From contig NZ_QJJS01000015.1 of NCBI RefSeq assembly GCF_003201595.1, positions 49,988 through 113,987 on the forward strand: a stretch of 64,000 bases of DNA, in the 5' to 3' direction. Positions 47,178 to 57,250 of the stretch are shown here, in pieces (position 1 is the first letter of the stretch; each line of letters starts with the position of its first letter). A model generated the notes under the pieces. It was not told the origin of the DNA, did no database searches, and worked only from the letters and a program-made list of their open reading frames with translations. This DNA is from Sphaerotilus hippei. GTDB lineage: Bacteria > Pseudomonadota > Gammaproteobacteria > Burkholderiales > Burkholderiaceae_C. A program made the position numbers and the translations under genes.

Positions 47178-48356
47178 TCAAGGGCTTTCGGGCACCAGCC
47201 GCAGCAGCTGGCCGTCGCTGCGGTCGCTCAGCAGGTAGATCCAGCCGTCCGGGCCCTGGCGCACGTCACGGATGCGTTCGCCGCGCGACTCGAGCAGGCG
47301 CTCTTCCTGCACGACCCGCGTGCCCGCCAGCGTCAGCCGCAGCAGGGCCTGGCCACGCAGGGCGCCCAGCAGCAGGCTGCCCTGCCAGCCGGGGTAGCGT
47401 GGGCTGGTCACGAAGGCCAGCCCGGATGGCGCGATCGAGGTCGGACGCCAGACCCGCAGCGGCTCGACCACGTCGGCCCGGCGCTCGCCCTCGCCGATGC
47501 GGGTGCCGATGCCGTAGTGGCGCCCGTAGGTGATCACCGGCCAGCCGTGGTTGCGGCCGCGCTCGACCCGGTTGAGCTCGTCGCCGCCCTGCGGGCCGTG
47601 TTCGGTGGCCCAGAGCTCGCCGCTGTCGGGGTGCAGGGCGGCGCCCTGCACGTTGCGGTGGCCCCAGCTCCAGAGTTCGGGCAGGGCACCCGGCGCGACC
47701 GGGGCGGGCGTGTCGGTCGGCGCGCGGCCGTCCGCCTCGATGCGCACGATCTTGCCGAGGTGGTTGCCCGGCTGCTGGGCGTCGTCCTTGCGGCTGAAAC
47801 GGTCTCCCAGCGTCACGAACAGCCGACCGCTGCGGTCGAACACCAGGCGTGAACCGAAGTGCGCACTGCTGTCGACCTTGGGCTGCTGGCGGAACACCAC
47901 CTGCACGTCCTCGAGCCGCTGTCCGGCGAGGTCGAGCCGGCCGCGCGCGACGGCCGTGCCGTTGCTGGCGCCGTCGCCGGCCTCGCTGTAGCTCCAGTAG
48001 ACCAGCCGGTTGCTGGCGTGGCCGGGGTGCAGCACCACGTCCAGCAGGCCGCCCTGGCCCCGGGCGTCGACCGGCGGCAGTCCGGCGAGGGCCGGACCGA
48101 CCCGGCCGTCCCGGCTGACCAGGCGCAGCCGCCCAGGACGTTCGGTGACCAGCCAGCCGGCGGCCGGATCGTCGCCGGGCAGCGGCGCCACGGCCCAGGG
48201 GTGTTCCAGGCCGCTGGCGACCACGACCACCCGCACCCGGGTGGCCGGTGCGATGGCGACTGCCGCCGTCGCCTGGGCTGCGGCCTGGAGGGGCGGCAGC
48301 AGGCACAGCAGGCCGAGCAGCACGGCGGCAGGGCCGCGACGGGTTCGGACGTTCAT
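47178..48356 (-). CDS. PQQ-dependent aldose dehydrogenase (soluble beta-propeller, YliI-like)
   Basis: A 392-residue exported protein with a signal peptide ending near LQAAAQA. Family marks are GLEHPWAVAPLP, HFGSRLVFDRSGRLFVTLGD, WSWGHRNVQGAALHPDSGEL and ATEHGPQGGDELNRVERGRN, which form the PQQ/Ca-binding beta-propeller. It oxidises sugars in the periplasm; the specific aldose is unknown. No PQQ synthesis genes are in the window. Confidence 0.93.
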   Translation of the reverse strand: MNVRTRRGPAAVLLGLLCLLPPLQAAAQATAAVAIAPATRVRVVVVASGLEHPWAVAPLPGDDPAAGWLVTERPGRLRLVSRDGRVGPALAGLPPVDARGQGGLLDVVLHPGHASNRLVYWSYSEAGDGASNGTAVARGRLDLAGQRLEDVQVVFRQQPKVDSSAHFGSRLVFDRSGRLFVTLGDRFSRKDDAQQPGNHLGKIVRIEADGRAPTDTPAPVAPGALPELWSWGHRNVQGAALHPDSGELWATEHGPQGGDELNRVERGRNHGWPVITYGRHYGIGTRIGEGERRADVVEPLRVWRPTSIAPSGLAFVTSPRYPGWQGSLLLGALRGQALLRLTLAGTRVVQEERLLESRGERIRDVRQGPDGWIYLLSDRSDGQLLRLVPESP

Positions 48357-48403
48357 CGGCAGCAGCTCCTGGCGGTGGCCCGGGGCGGCGCGCGGGACGC
48401 CGC

Positions 48404-49207
48404 TCAGCGCTCGATGCGTGCCCAGGCCGAGTGGTTGTGGATGGACTCGAAGTTCTCGACCTCGGCCACGTAGCGGCCGATGCGGGCATCGGCGTTCAGG
48501 CGCAGGGCCACGTCACGCACCAGGTCCTCGACGAACTTGGGGTTCTCGTAGGCCCGTTCGGTGATCCACTTCTCGTCGGGCCGCTTGAGCAGGCCCCAGA
48601 TCTCGCTGGAGGCGCTCTCTTCGGCGAAACGCACGATCTCGGTCCAGGCGACGGGCTGCAGCAGCTCGAGCTTCAGCGTCACGTTGGAGCGCTGGTTGTG
48701 GGCGCCGTAGTCGGAGATCTCCTTGGAGCACGGGCACAGGCTCTTGACCGGCACCACCGCCTCGGCCCAGATCGACATGCGGCCGTCGCGCACCTCGGCG
48801 GTCCAGCCACCCTGGTAGTCCATCAGGCTGGCCACGCCGGAGACCGGCGCGTGCTTGCGGATGAAGAACGGGAAGCGTGCCTCGATCGTGCCTTCGGTCG
48901 CATGCAGCTTGTCGAGCATGCCGGCCAGCTCGGTGCGCAGGTTGTCGGCGTCGAGCGGGCGGTCCAGCGCCTCCAGCCAGGCGACGAAGCGCGACATGTG
49001 CGTGCCCTTCTGCTCGGCGGGCAGCGCGACGTCCAGGCACCACTGCGCGACGGTGCGGCTGACTTCGCCGCCCACGTCGACCAGCAGCGGGTAGCGCAGG
49101 CTGCGCACGCCCACCCTCTGGATGGCGAGGTGGCGCTCGTCGCGCTCGCTCTGGGTGTCGGGGATGGCCAGGGCCGGCGGCAGGGAGGGAAAGGTTCGGT
49201 CGTTCAT
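48404..49207 (-). CDS. folE2: GTP cyclohydrolase I, FolE2 type
   Basis: A 267-residue enzyme making dihydroneopterin triphosphate from GTP for folate. FolE2 traits are [14 protein letters not shown] and the catalytic cysteine region [20 protein letters not shown]. FolE2 uses various divalent metals in place of zinc, and in many bacteria helps when zinc is scarce. The start was set at MNDRTF, four codons inside the longest frame. folK is 15 kb away. Confidence 0.95.
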   Translation of the reverse strand: MNDRTFPSLPPALAIPDTQSERDERHLAIQRVGVRSLRYPLLVDVGGEVSRTVAQWCLDVALPAEQKGTHMSRFVAWLEALDRPLDADNLRTELAGMLDKLHATEGTIEARFPFFIRKHAPVSGVASLMDYQGGWTAEVRDGRMSIWAEAVVPVKSLCPCSKEISDYGAHNQRSNVTLKLELLQPVAWTEIVRFAEESASSEIWGLLKRPDEKWITERAYENPKFVEDLVRDVALRLNADARIGRYVAEVENFESIHNHSAWARIER

Positions 49208-49334
49208 GGTGCGGTGCAAGTGTGACAGCGTTCCCGCCCCTCCGGCGTTGAGAGGTTTTGAATGCTGCGATAGCGCCCGTCGATGGCGCCGGACCCGTCG
49301 GGGGGTGGCCGGCCCGCCACCCGCACGTGGAAAC

Positions 49335-51269
49335 TCAGTGGTTGGCCGCCAGCGCCGGGGGCGTGACGAGCGTGGCCGGTGCGCCGAAGCGGCGCACGAT
49401 GGCCGCCTCGATGCCGGGGGCGTCCAGCCCGCAGCGCGACAGCAGCACCGCCGGATCGCCGTGGTCGATGAAATGGTCGGGCAGGCCCAGCGTCAGCACC
49501 GGCAGCGTGATGCCGGCCGCGCTCAGCGCCTCCATCACGGCCGAGCCGGCGCCACCCATCAGGCAGCCTTCCTCGACGGTGACGAGGGCGTCGTGGCTTC
49601 GGGCCAGCCGCTCGAGCAGCGCCGTGTCCAGCGGCTTGATGAAGCGCATGTTGGCCACCGTCGCGTCCAGGCGCTGCGCGGCGTCCAGCGCCGGGTAGAG
49701 CAGCGTGCCGAAGGCGAGGATCGCCACCCGCGGGGTGCTGCCGCCCGCGGCGAGCGTGGCTTCGCGCACGACCTCGCCCTGGCCCCAGGGCAGGGTGTCG
49801 AGCGTGGCCTCGGGCGTCACGCCCGCGCCGCTGCCGCGCGGGTAGCGCACGGCCACCGGGTGGTCGCGGTGGAAGGCGGTGGTCAGCGCGCGGCGCAGCT
49901 CGGCCTCGTTGGCCGGGGCGATCACGCCCATGTTCGGGATGCAGCGCACGAAGGCGATGTCGTAGGCCCCGGCGTGCGTCGCGCCGTCGGCGCCGACCAG
50001 GCCGGCCCGGTCGAGCGCGAACACCATCGGCAGGTTCTGCAGCGCGACGTCGTGGATCAGCTGGTCGTAGGCGCGCTGCAGGAAGGTCGAGTAGATCGCG
50101 ACCACCGGCCTCAGGCCTTCACAGGCCAGGCCGGCGGCGAAGGTCACGGCGTGCTGCTCGGCGATGCCCACGTCGTGGTAACGCTCGGGAAAACGCTGGT
50201 GGAACTCGACCATGCCCGAGCCTTCGCGCATCGCCGGCGTGACGGCCACCAGCCGCGCATCGGCCGCGGCCATGTCGCACAGCCAGCTGCCGAAGACCTG
50301 GGTGAAGGTCTGCTTGGGGGGCGTCACCGGCTTGACGAAGCCCACCGCCGGGTCGAAGCGGCCCGCGGCGGCGTGGTACTTGACCGGGTCGGCTTCGGCC
50401 AGCTTGTAGCCGTAGCCCTTCTTGGTGACCACGTGCAGGAACTGCGCGCCCTTGTTGTCGCGCAGGTTCTCGAGCGTGGGGATCAGCGCGTCGAGGTCGT
50501 GGCCGTCGATCGGGCCGACGTAGTTGAAGCCGAATTCCTCGAAGATCGTGCCCGGTGCGACCATGCCCTTGGCGTGTTCCTCCAGCTTGCGGGCCAGCTC
50601 GAACAGCGGGGGCGCGTTGCGCAGCACGTTCTTGGCGCCTTCGCGGGCGGCGGTGTAGAACTTGCCGCTCATCAGCCGGGCCAGGTGCTTGTTGAGCGCG
50701 CCCACCGGCGGGCTGATCGACATGTCGTTGTCGTTGAGCACCACCAGCAGGTTGGGCACCTGGCCGTTGTGCGGCATGCCGCCGTTGTTCAGCGCCTCGA
50801 AGGCCATGCCCGCGGTCATCGCGCCGTCGCCGATGATGGCCACGCAGTGGCGGTGCTCCCCCTTCTGCTGCGAGCCCAGCGCCATGCCGAGCGCCGCCGA
50901 GATCGAGGTCGACGAGTGGGCGGTGCCGAAGGCGTCGTAGGGGCTCTCGTCGCGCTTGGGGAAGCCCGACAGGCCGTCGAGCTGGCGCAGCGTGCCCATG
51001 CGGTCGCGTCGCCCCGTCAGCACCTTGTGCGGATAGGTCTGGTGACCGACGTCCCACACCAGCCGGTCGTCCGGCGTCTGGAAGACGTGGTGCAGCGCGA
51101 TCGTCAGCTCGACCGTGCCGAGGTTGGACGACAGGTGGCCGCCCGTGCGCGAGACGGTCTGCAGCACGAAGTCACGCAGCTCCACCGCCAGTTGCTTGAG
51201 TTCGGTGCGGGAGAGCTGGCGCAGGTCGCTGGGCGACTCGATACGGGAAAGCAGCGGGTGGGCAGTCAT
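49335..51269 (-). CDS. dxs: 1-deoxy-D-xylulose-5-phosphate synthase
   Basis: A 644-residue thiamine-diphosphate enzyme, the first step of the MEP isoprenoid pathway (pyruvate plus glyceraldehyde 3-phosphate). Landmarks are [36 protein letters not shown], the TPP motif [16 protein letters not shown] and the transketolase C-terminal domain [16 protein letters not shown]. It lies downstream of ispA and xseB on one strand. Confidence 0.98.
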   Translation of the reverse strand: MTAHPLLSRIESPSDLRQLSRTELKQLAVELRDFVLQTVSRTGGHLSSNLGTVELTIALHHVFQTPDDRLVWDVGHQTYPHKVLTGRRDRMGTLRQLDGLSGFPKRDESPYDAFGTAHSSTSISAALGMALGSQQKGEHRHCVAIIGDGAMTAGMAFEALNNGGMPHNGQVPNLLVVLNDNDMSISPPVGALNKHLARLMSGKFYTAAREGAKNVLRNAPPLFELARKLEEHAKGMVAPGTIFEEFGFNYVGPIDGHDLDALIPTLENLRDNKGAQFLHVVTKKGYGYKLAEADPVKYHAAAGRFDPAVGFVKPVTPPKQTFTQVFGSWLCDMAAADARLVAVTPAMREGSGMVEFHQRFPERYHDVGIAEQHAVTFAAGLACEGLRPVVAIYSTFLQRAYDQLIHDVALQNLPMVFALDRAGLVGADGATHAGAYDIAFVRCIPNMGVIAPANEAELRRALTTAFHRDHPVAVRYPRGSGAGVTPEATLDTLPWGQGEVVREATLAAGGSTPRVAILAFGTLLYPALDAAQRLDATVANMRFIKPLDTALLERLARSHDALVTVEEGCLMGGAGSAVMEALSAAGITLPVLTLGLPDHFIDHGDPAVLLSRCGLDAPGIEAAIVRRFGAPATLVTPPALAANH

Positions 51270-51310
51270 CGCGAGGGGGTCCGTCTGTCGGTGCCGGCGT
51301 CGTGCGGCGC

Positions 51311-52210
51311 TCAGCTGGTGCGGTCGACGACACGGTCGGCCAGCTGGGCCAGCAGTGCGGTGTCGTTCAGCGCGCTGCGCTGCAGCGCGGCCTGGGCCTG
51401 GGCGTGCAGGCTGGCGGCCCGATCCCGGGCCCCGGCCAGGCCGAGCAGCGACACGTAGGTGGGCTTGTTGTGGTCGGCGTCCTTGCCGGCGGTCTTGCCC
51501 AGCACGTCGGACGCCTGGGTCACGTCGAGGATGTCGTCGACGACCTGGAAGGCCAGCCCGATCGCCGAGCCGTAGTCGGCCAGCGCCTGCCAGGCCTGCG
51601 GGCTGACGGTGCCGCAGACCGCGCCCATCAGCACGCTGGCCTGCAGCAGGGCGCCGGTCTTGCGGCGGTGCATGTCCTGCAGCGCCGGCTCGTCGAGCGG
51701 GCGGCCGACGCTGGCCAGGTCGATGGCCTGGCCGCCGGCCATGCCCTGCACGCCCGAGGCCCGCGCCAGCAGGCGGCACAGCCGGGCCTGCAGCGCGGCG
51801 GGGGGCGCATCCGCCTCGTGCTCGTCGGGGGTCAGCACGTCGAAGGCGAGGGCCTGCATCGCGTCGCCGGCCAGCATCGCCTGGGCTTCGCCGAACTGCA
51901 CGTGCACGGTCGGCTTGCCGCGTCGCAGCACGTCGTTGTCCATGCAGGGCAGGTCGTCGTGGATCAGCGAATAGGCGTGGATCAGCTCCACCGCGCAGGC
52001 GGCACGCAGGGCGGCGCCCTCGTGGCCCTGCACCGCGGCGGCGGTGGCCAGCACCAGCAGCGGCCGCAGCCGCTTGCCGCCGTCGAGCACGCCGTAGCGC
52101 ATCGCCAGCCCCAGGCCGGCGGGGGCGTCACCGCAGACGTGGTGATCCAGGGCCGTTTCGACCCGCTGCAGCTCGGCCTGTGACCAGGCGTCGAAATCGG
52201 CCGGACTCAT
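51311..52210 (-). CDS. ispA: Farnesyl diphosphate synthase (short-chain polyprenyl synthase)
   Basis: A 299-residue prenyltransferase. The first Asp-rich motif is DDLPCMDND (D85-D93) and the second is in [18 protein letters not shown] and [13 protein letters not shown] also match. The residues before the first motif suit a C15 product. Its start overlaps the xseB stop (ATGA), and dxs follows after 41 nt, giving one isoprenoid operon. Confidence 0.96.
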   Translation of the reverse strand: MSPADFDAWSQAELQRVETALDHHVCGDAPAGLGLAMRYGVLDGGKRLRPLLVLATAAAVQGHEGAALRAACAVELIHAYSLIHDDLPCMDNDVLRRGKPTVHVQFGEAQAMLAGDAMQALAFDVLTPDEHEADAPPAALQARLCRLLARASGVQGMAGGQAIDLASVGRPLDEPALQDMHRRKTGALLQASVLMGAVCGTVSPQAWQALADYGSAIGLAFQVVDDILDVTQASDVLGKTAGKDADHNKPTYVSLLGLAGARDRAASLHAQAQAALQRSALNDTALLAQLADRVVDRTS

Positions 52211-52428
52211 GCGTTGTCGATCCACGGTTTGAGTTGTCCTTCTTCCAGTACGTTGACCTGCTGCTCCACCGCTTCCAGGCGGCCGCGGCAGAACGCGAGC
52301 AGCTCGGCGCCGCGCCGGTAGCTGTCGAACAGACCGTCCAGCGGCAGCTGCGACGTCTCCATGGCCTGGACCAGGCGTTCCAGTTCGGCCAGTGCCGTCT
52401 CGTAGCTGGCAGGCGTTGTGGTGGTCAT
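52207..52428 (-). CDS. xseB: Exodeoxyribonuclease VII small subunit
   Basis: A 73-residue helical protein. The XseB pattern is [20 protein letters not shown], then [20 protein letters not shown]. It partners XseA in single-strand DNA degradation. The start was set at MTTTTP since the longer frame has a low-quality extension. It is the first gene of the xseB-ispA-dxs operon. Confidence 0.96.
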   Translation of the reverse strand: MTTTTPASYETALAELERLVQAMETSQLPLDGLFDSYRRGAELLAFCRGRLEAVEQQVNVLEEGQLKPWIDNA

Positions 52429-52709
52429 GGCGTCCGGACAGGTGGGCAGTGGCGGCGGAAGAGGCCGATTGTAGAGGGGCTGCATGCCCGTCCAGCGGCT
52501 TCTCCTGTGGTGCGGACGGGGCGCACGACGTCCCGGCGCACCATGGCGGGGCCAAGAATGTCACGAAAAATCAGGGATTCGACATGGCTTGCGCTACACT
52601 GGCAAGTTCGCCTTGGCATCCGCCCACCCCGGTCCACCCTGCAGGCCCTGGCGATCAAGGACCGATTCGGGTGGTGGTTCGACATGGATTTTTGGAGATC
52701 CTGGGGATC

Positions 52710-53840
52710 ATGTCCGACCTGAGCATCACACTCGACGCTCTTCAACGCAGCCGCACTCAATTGCCGGTCACGAGTTACTTCGACCAGGCCCTCTTCGACC
52801 GGGAGATGCGCATCATCTTCCCCTCCGGTGCGCGCTACGTCGGGCACGAGCTGATGGTGCCCGAGGTGGGTGATTACCACGCCCTCGCGCACGAGGGCGA
52901 GGGGCGCGCGCTCATCCGCACGAAGAACGGCGTCGAGCTGGTCTCCAACGTCTGCCGCCATCGGCAGGCCGTGATGCTCAAGGGCCGCGGCCACACCGGC
53001 AGCAATGTCGTGTGCCCGCTGCACCGCTGGACCTACGACCTGCAGGGCCAGCTGATCGGCGCGCCGCACTTCAAGGAAGACCCGTGCCTGAACCTGCGCA
53101 ACTACCCGGTGCAGGTCTGGAACGGCATGGTCTTCGAGCGGACGGACGGGGGGCGCGACGTGGCGGCCGATCTGGCCGGCATGGGGCCGCGCCAGGCGCT
53201 GGACTTCGAGGGCTACGTCTTCGACCACGTCGTCCAGCACGAGTGCAACTACAACTGGAAGACCTTCATCGAGGTCTATCTGGAGGACTACCACGTCGGT
53301 CCCTTCCACCCCGGCCTGGGCAACTTCGTCACCTGCGACGACCTGCGCTGGGAGATGGGCAGCGAGTACTCGGTGCAGACCGTCGGCGTGGCCCAGGGCG
53401 CGGGCAAGGCGCTGGGCAAGTCCGGCTCGGCGGTCTACGAGCGCTGGCACGAGCAGGTGCTGAAGTACCAGAACGGCGTGATGCCCGAGCACGGCGCGAT
53501 CTGGCTGACCTACTACCCGACCGTCATGGTGGAGTGGTACCCGAACGTGCTGACGGTGTCCACGCTGCACCCGATCAGCCCGACCAAGACGCTCAACACC
53601 GTGGAGTTCTACTACCCGGAGGAGATCGCCGCCTTCGAGCGTGACTATGTGGAGGCCCAGAAGGCCGCCTACATGGAGACCTGCATCGAGGACGACGAGA
53701 TCGGCGAGCGCATGGACGCGGGCCGCAAGGCGCTGATGGACCGTGGCGACAACGAGGTCGGTCCCTACCAGAGCCCGATGGAAGACGGCATGCAGCACTT
53801 CCACGAGTGGTACCGGCGCGCCATGGACTTCAAGGACTGA
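52710..53840 (+). CDS. Rieske non-haem iron oxygenase, alpha-subunit type
   Basis: A 376-residue protein. The Rieske [2Fe-2S] ligands are C82, H84, C102 and H105 (CRHRQ, CPLHRW). The catalytic domain holds NWKTFIEVYLEDYHVGPFHP with the expected iron-binding histidines. It resembles aromatic ring-hydroxylating or demethylating oxygenases, but no reductase or ferredoxin gene is adjacent. It is divergent from xseB-ispA-dxs. Its substrate is unknown. GGGATC before the ATG is a weak ribosome site. Confidence 0.9.
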   Translation: MSDLSITLDALQRSRTQLPVTSYFDQALFDREMRIIFPSGARYVGHELMVPEVGDYHALAHEGEGRALIRTKNGVELVSNVCRHRQAVMLKGRGHTGSNVVCPLHRWTYDLQGQLIGAPHFKEDPCLNLRNYPVQVWNGMVFERTDGGRDVAADLAGMGPRQALDFEGYVFDHVVQHECNYNWKTFIEVYLEDYHVGPFHPGLGNFVTCDDLRWEMGSEYSVQTVGVAQGAGKALGKSGSAVYERWHEQVLKYQNGVMPEHGAIWLTYYPTVMVEWYPNVLTVSTLHPISPTKTLNTVEFYYPEEIAAFERDYVEAQKAAYMETCIEDDEIGERMDAGRKALMDRGDNEVGPYQSPMEDGMQHFHEWYRRAMDFKD

Positions 53841-53866
53841 ACGCGCGGGTCACCGTGCCGCAGCGG

Positions 53867-53890
53867 GGCCACCTTCGGGTGGCCTTTTTT
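53867..53890 (+). terminator. Rho-independent terminator after the Rieske oxygenase
   Basis: A 7-bp stem GGCCACC/GGTGGCC has a TTCG loop and six Ts. It lies 26 nt after the stop codon and is a textbook intrinsic terminator. Confidence 0.92.
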
Positions 53891-53921
53891 CCGTCCGCGC
53901 CCGACCCGCTAGGATCACGGC

Positions 53922-54824
53922 ATGTCTGCTCCCCTGATGATGGTCCTGGCGACCCTGCTGTTCGCCTGCATGGGCGTGTGCGTCAAGCTCGCGGCCGTCC
54001 ACTACGACACCGGCGAGATCGTGATGTACCGGGGCCTGGTCGGGGCGCTGATGATGGCGGCGCTGTCGCGCCAGCGTGGCGAGTCGCTGGCCACCACCGT
54101 GCCGGGCATGCACCTGTGGCGCAGCCTGGTCGGCGTCTCGGCGCTGTGCCTGTGGTTCTACGCCATCGGCGGGCTGCCCCTGCCCACGGCGATGACGCTG
54201 AACTACATGTCCTCGGTGTGGATGGCGATGTTCCTGATCGGCGGGGCGATCCTGATGGGCGGCGCCCGGATCGACTGGCGCCTGATCGTGACCGTGCTGG
54301 CCGGATTCGTCGGGGTGGCGCTGATCCTGCGGCCGACGATCGCCCAGTCGCAGCTCTGGTACGGCCTGGTCGGGCTGCTGTCGGGCATGCTGTCCGCGCT
54401 GGCCTATCTGCAGGTCACGGCGCTGGGCCGGCTGGGTGAGCCCGAGAGCCGGGTCGTGTTCTATTTCTCCTGCGGCGGCCTGAGCGTGGGCCTGGTGCTG
54501 ACGCTGATCGTCGGCGAGCTGCATGCCCACACGCTGCGTGGTGGCCTGCTGCTGCTGGCCACCGGCCTGTTCGCCACCGCGGCCCAGGTGCTGATGACCA
54601 AGGCCTATGCCACCGGGCGGCCGCTGGTCAATGCCAGCCTGCAGTACCTCGGCATCGTGCACTCCTTCGTCTTCAGCGTGCTGCTGTTCGACGATCCGGT
54701 GCACTGGATGTCGGCGCTGGGCATGGTGATCATCATCGGCGCGGGCATCGCCGCGGCCAGCCTGCGCCAGGGGGCGGGGCCGGCCGCCAGCCGCTCCACC
54801 CTGGCGCCCGACATCGAGCCCTGA
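53922..54824 (+). CDS. EamA/DMT-family transporter
   Basis: A 300-residue inner-membrane protein with ten predicted helices arranged as two EamA repeats. The first repeat starts at MMVLATLLFACMGVCVKLAA and the second near 145. Such proteins export amino acids or metabolites, or uptake them; the substrate cannot be told. It stands alone after the terminator. Confidence 0.9.
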   Translation: MSAPLMMVLATLLFACMGVCVKLAAVHYDTGEIVMYRGLVGALMMAALSRQRGESLATTVPGMHLWRSLVGVSALCLWFYAIGGLPLPTAMTLNYMSSVWMAMFLIGGAILMGGARIDWRLIVTVLAGFVGVALILRPTIAQSQLWYGLVGLLSGMLSALAYLQVTALGRLGEPESRVVFYFSCGGLSVGLVLTLIVGELHAHTLRGGLLLLATGLFATAAQVLMTKAYATGRPLVNASLQYLGIVHSFVFSVLLFDDPVHWMSALGMVIIIGAGIAAASLRQGAGPAASRSTLAPDIEP

Positions 54825-54875
54825 GCCCGGGCGCCTGCCGCCCGCATCCACCTTCCCGTTTCCGGAGTCCCGTGC

Positions 54876-55739
54876 ATGAATCCGATGCTTTCCCCGCTCA
54901 TCGACGCGACCGAGCTGGCCGCCGTGATCGACCAGGTGCTGCTGTTCGACGTGCGCTTCGACCTGGCGCGGCCCGATGCCGGCCACGAGGCCTGGCTGCA
55001 GGGCCACCTGCCGGGGGCGGTCTACCTGCACCTCGACCGTGACCTGAGTGCGCCGGCGGGCAGCGACCAGGCCTGCAGCGGCGGTCGGCATCCGCTGCCG
55101 ACCCGCGCGGAGGTGGCCCGTCGAGCCCATGGCTGGGGCGTCGCGCCCGGGCGCCGGGTGGTCGTCTGCGATGCGCAGGGGGGCATGTTCGCCGCCCGGC
55201 TGTGGTGGATGCTGCGCTGGCTGGGCCACGCCGAGGTGCAGGTGCTCGATGGTGGCGTGCCGGCCTGGGTGCGCGCGGGTGGCGTGCTGCAGACCGGTGC
55301 GGTCCTGCCGCAGCCGGCGCCCGGCGAGGGGCCGGCCCCGATGGCCGCGGCGCCCGGCATGGCCACGCTGGGCGCCGATGCGCTGCAGGCGGCACTGGGC
55401 CGCTGCTGCCTGATCGACGCCCGGGCACCGGAGCGCTGGCGGGGGGATGTCGAACCGCTGGATCCGGTGGCCGGCCACATTCCCGGCGCGCTGAACCGGC
55501 CGTTCAGCGCCAATCTGGGGGCCGATGGCCGTTTCCTGCCGCCCGAGGCGCTGCGTGCGGCCTTCCTGGCGCTCACGGCGGCGGCGGTCGGCCCGGTCGT
55601 GCACCAGTGCGGCTCCGGGGTGACGGCCTGCCACAACCTGCTGGCCATGGAAGCGGCGGGCCTGACCGGGTCGGCGCTCTATCCCGGCTCCTGGAGCGAG
55701 TGGTGCCGTGATCCCGCCCGGCCGGTGGCGCGGGGCTGA
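54876..55739 (+). CDS. sseA: Thiosulfate/3-mercaptopyruvate sulfurtransferase (two rhodanese domains)
   Basis: A 287-residue enzyme of two rhodanese modules. The N-terminal one (LFDVRFDLARPDAGHEAWLQ) is inactive. The C-terminal one carries the active-site loop CGSGVTA with C245, the form typical of mercaptopyruvate sulfurtransferases (SseA). It transfers sulfur to cyanide or thiols in the cytosol. The gene is monocistronic by appearance. Confidence 0.92.
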   Translation: MNPMLSPLIDATELAAVIDQVLLFDVRFDLARPDAGHEAWLQGHLPGAVYLHLDRDLSAPAGSDQACSGGRHPLPTRAEVARRAHGWGVAPGRRVVVCDAQGGMFAARLWWMLRWLGHAEVQVLDGGVPAWVRAGGVLQTGAVLPQPAPGEGPAPMAAAPGMATLGADALQAALGRCCLIDARAPERWRGDVEPLDPVAGHIPGALNRPFSANLGADGRFLPPEALRAAFLALTAAAVGPVVHQCGSGVTACHNLLAMEAAGLTGSALYPGSWSEWCRDPARPVARG

Positions 55740-55765
55740 GTCGCGCGGCCGATGACCCTGTTTGC

Positions 55766-55779
55766 TTGAGGTCCGTCAA
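55766..55779 (+). promoter_or_regulatory. FNR/Anr-like box upstream of the universal stress gene
   Basis: TTGAGGTCCGTCAA keeps both half-sites TTGA and TCAA with the proper 6-nt spacing of the TTGAT-N4-ATCAA consensus. Universal stress genes in this group are often induced at low oxygen. A start site about 41 nt beyond its centre would still leave a short leader before uspA. Confidence 0.55.
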
Positions 55780-55836
55780 GTCGCGGGGCATCGGGCAGCG
55801 CATCATGTCGGTGTTCACTCGATACAGGAGGTCCTC

Positions 55837-56271
55837 ATGTACAAGCGCATTCTGGTTCCCACCGACGGCTCCGACATCACCGCCAAGGCCATCGCCTCGG
55901 CCGTGCAGCTCGCCGGCCTGACCGGTGCCTCGATCGTCACGCTGGCCGTCAAGGAGCCGTTCCCGTACAGCGCGATCTCGGAGATGCAGCCGATTCCGCC
56001 GCAGGAGTTCTTCGACGCCCAGGAGCGCATCGCCGAGCGCAACCTGACCACCGTGAAGACCGCGTGCGCCGCGGCCGGCCTGGCGTGTGATGCGGCCGCG
56101 GTCGAGGCGCTGCACCCGTGGGAGGCCATCCTGGAGCGCGCCACCGAGACCGGCTGCGACCTGATCGTGATGGCCTCGCATGGTCGCCGTGGCGTGTCGG
56201 CGCTGCTGCTGGGCAGCGAAACGCAGAAGGTGCTGACCCACAGCACCATCCCGGTGCTCGTGACCCGCTGA
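55837..56271 (+). CDS. Universal stress protein
   Basis: A 144-residue UspA-type protein. The N-terminus is MYKRILVPTDGSDITAKAI. The nucleotide-binding stretch SHGRRGVSALLLGSETQKVL fits the G-2x-G-9x-G(S/T) rule of ATP-binding members. AGGAGG (55826-55831) fixes the start. It is probably induced by oxygen limitation through the upstream Anr-like box. Confidence 0.94.
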   Translation: MYKRILVPTDGSDITAKAIASAVQLAGLTGASIVTLAVKEPFPYSAISEMQPIPPQEFFDAQERIAERNLTTVKTACAAAGLACDAAAVEALHPWEAILERATETGCDLIVMASHGRRGVSALLLGSETQKVLTHSTIPVLVTR

Positions 56272-56291
56272 GCGGGTCCGGCGCGGTGACC

Positions 56292-57107
56292 TCAGTCGTC
56301 GTCGCCACCGCCCAGCAGGCCGCCGAGCATGCCGCCCGCGGCCAGGCCGCCCAGCATCGAGCCTTCTTCGCGGCTGCCGCCGTTCTGCGGCGCCGCGGCG
56401 AAGATGCGGCTGGCCAGGCGCGAGAAGGGCAGCGTCTGCAGCCAGACCGTGCCGGGGCCGGTCAGGCGCGCCAGGAACACGCCCTCGCCGCCGAACAGCG
56501 CGGTCTTGATCTTGCCGACGTACTGGATCTCGAAGTTCACGTCCGGCGTGCAGGCCACCAGGCAGCCGGTGTCGACCAGCAGCGTCTGGCCGGGCTGCAG
56601 CTCGCGGCGCACCACCGTGCCGCCGGCGTGCACGAAGGCCAGTCCGTCGCCTTCGAGCTTCTGCATGATGAAACCTTCGCCGCCGAAGAACCCCACCGAC
56701 AGCTTCTGCTGGAAGTGGATGCCCAGCGACACGCCGCGTGCGGCGCACAGGAAGGCGTCCTTCTGGCAGATCAGCATGCCGCCCAGCGCCCGCAGGTCCA
56801 TCGGCAGGATCTTGCCGGGGTAGGGGGCGGCGAAGGCCACGCGCTTCTTGCCGCTGCCCTGGTTGGTGTAGACGGTGGTGAACAGCGACTCGCCGGTGAT
56901 CAGCCGCTTACCCGCCCCGAGCAGCTTGCCGAACAGGCCGCCCGGCTGGCGCCCACCGTCGCCGAAGACCGTGTCCATGTCGATGGACGCATCCATGAAC
57001 ATCAGGCTGCCGGCCTCGCCGATCGCGGCCTCGCCGGGGTCGAGCTCGATCTCGACGAACTGCATCTCCGAGCCCTTGATCTCGTAGTCGATCACGTCCA
57101 TGGCCAT
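56292..57107 (-). CDS. AIM24 / TIGR00266 family protein
   Basis: A 271-residue beta-rich protein. The family pattern is SEMQFVEIELDPGEAAIGEA, the FGGEGFIMQKLEGDG-type repeat and LQTLPFSRLA near the end. A Gly-rich low-complexity tail with DDD follows. Bacterial members have no proven function. The gene converges with the universal stress gene. Confidence 0.9.
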   Translation of the reverse strand: MAMDVIDYEIKGSEMQFVEIELDPGEAAIGEAGSLMFMDASIDMDTVFGDGGRQPGGLFGKLLGAGKRLITGESLFTTVYTNQGSGKKRVAFAAPYPGKILPMDLRALGGMLICQKDAFLCAARGVSLGIHFQQKLSVGFFGGEGFIMQKLEGDGLAFVHAGGTVVRRELQPGQTLLVDTGCLVACTPDVNFEIQYVGKIKTALFGGEGVFLARLTGPGTVWLQTLPFSRLASRIFAAAPQNGGSREEGSMLGGLAAGGMLGGLLGGGDDD

Positions 57108-57250
57108 CTTGTGTGCTCCTGAGGGTCTGTCATGAAGAGGGGATCCGGGCGCGCCCGCTGCCGGCCGTCGCCCCGCGCGCGGCGATCATAACGAGCCACC
57201 GGCGGACCTGGACCGGGGCCGGGGCCGGGGCCGGCCCGGGCGCCTGCCGA

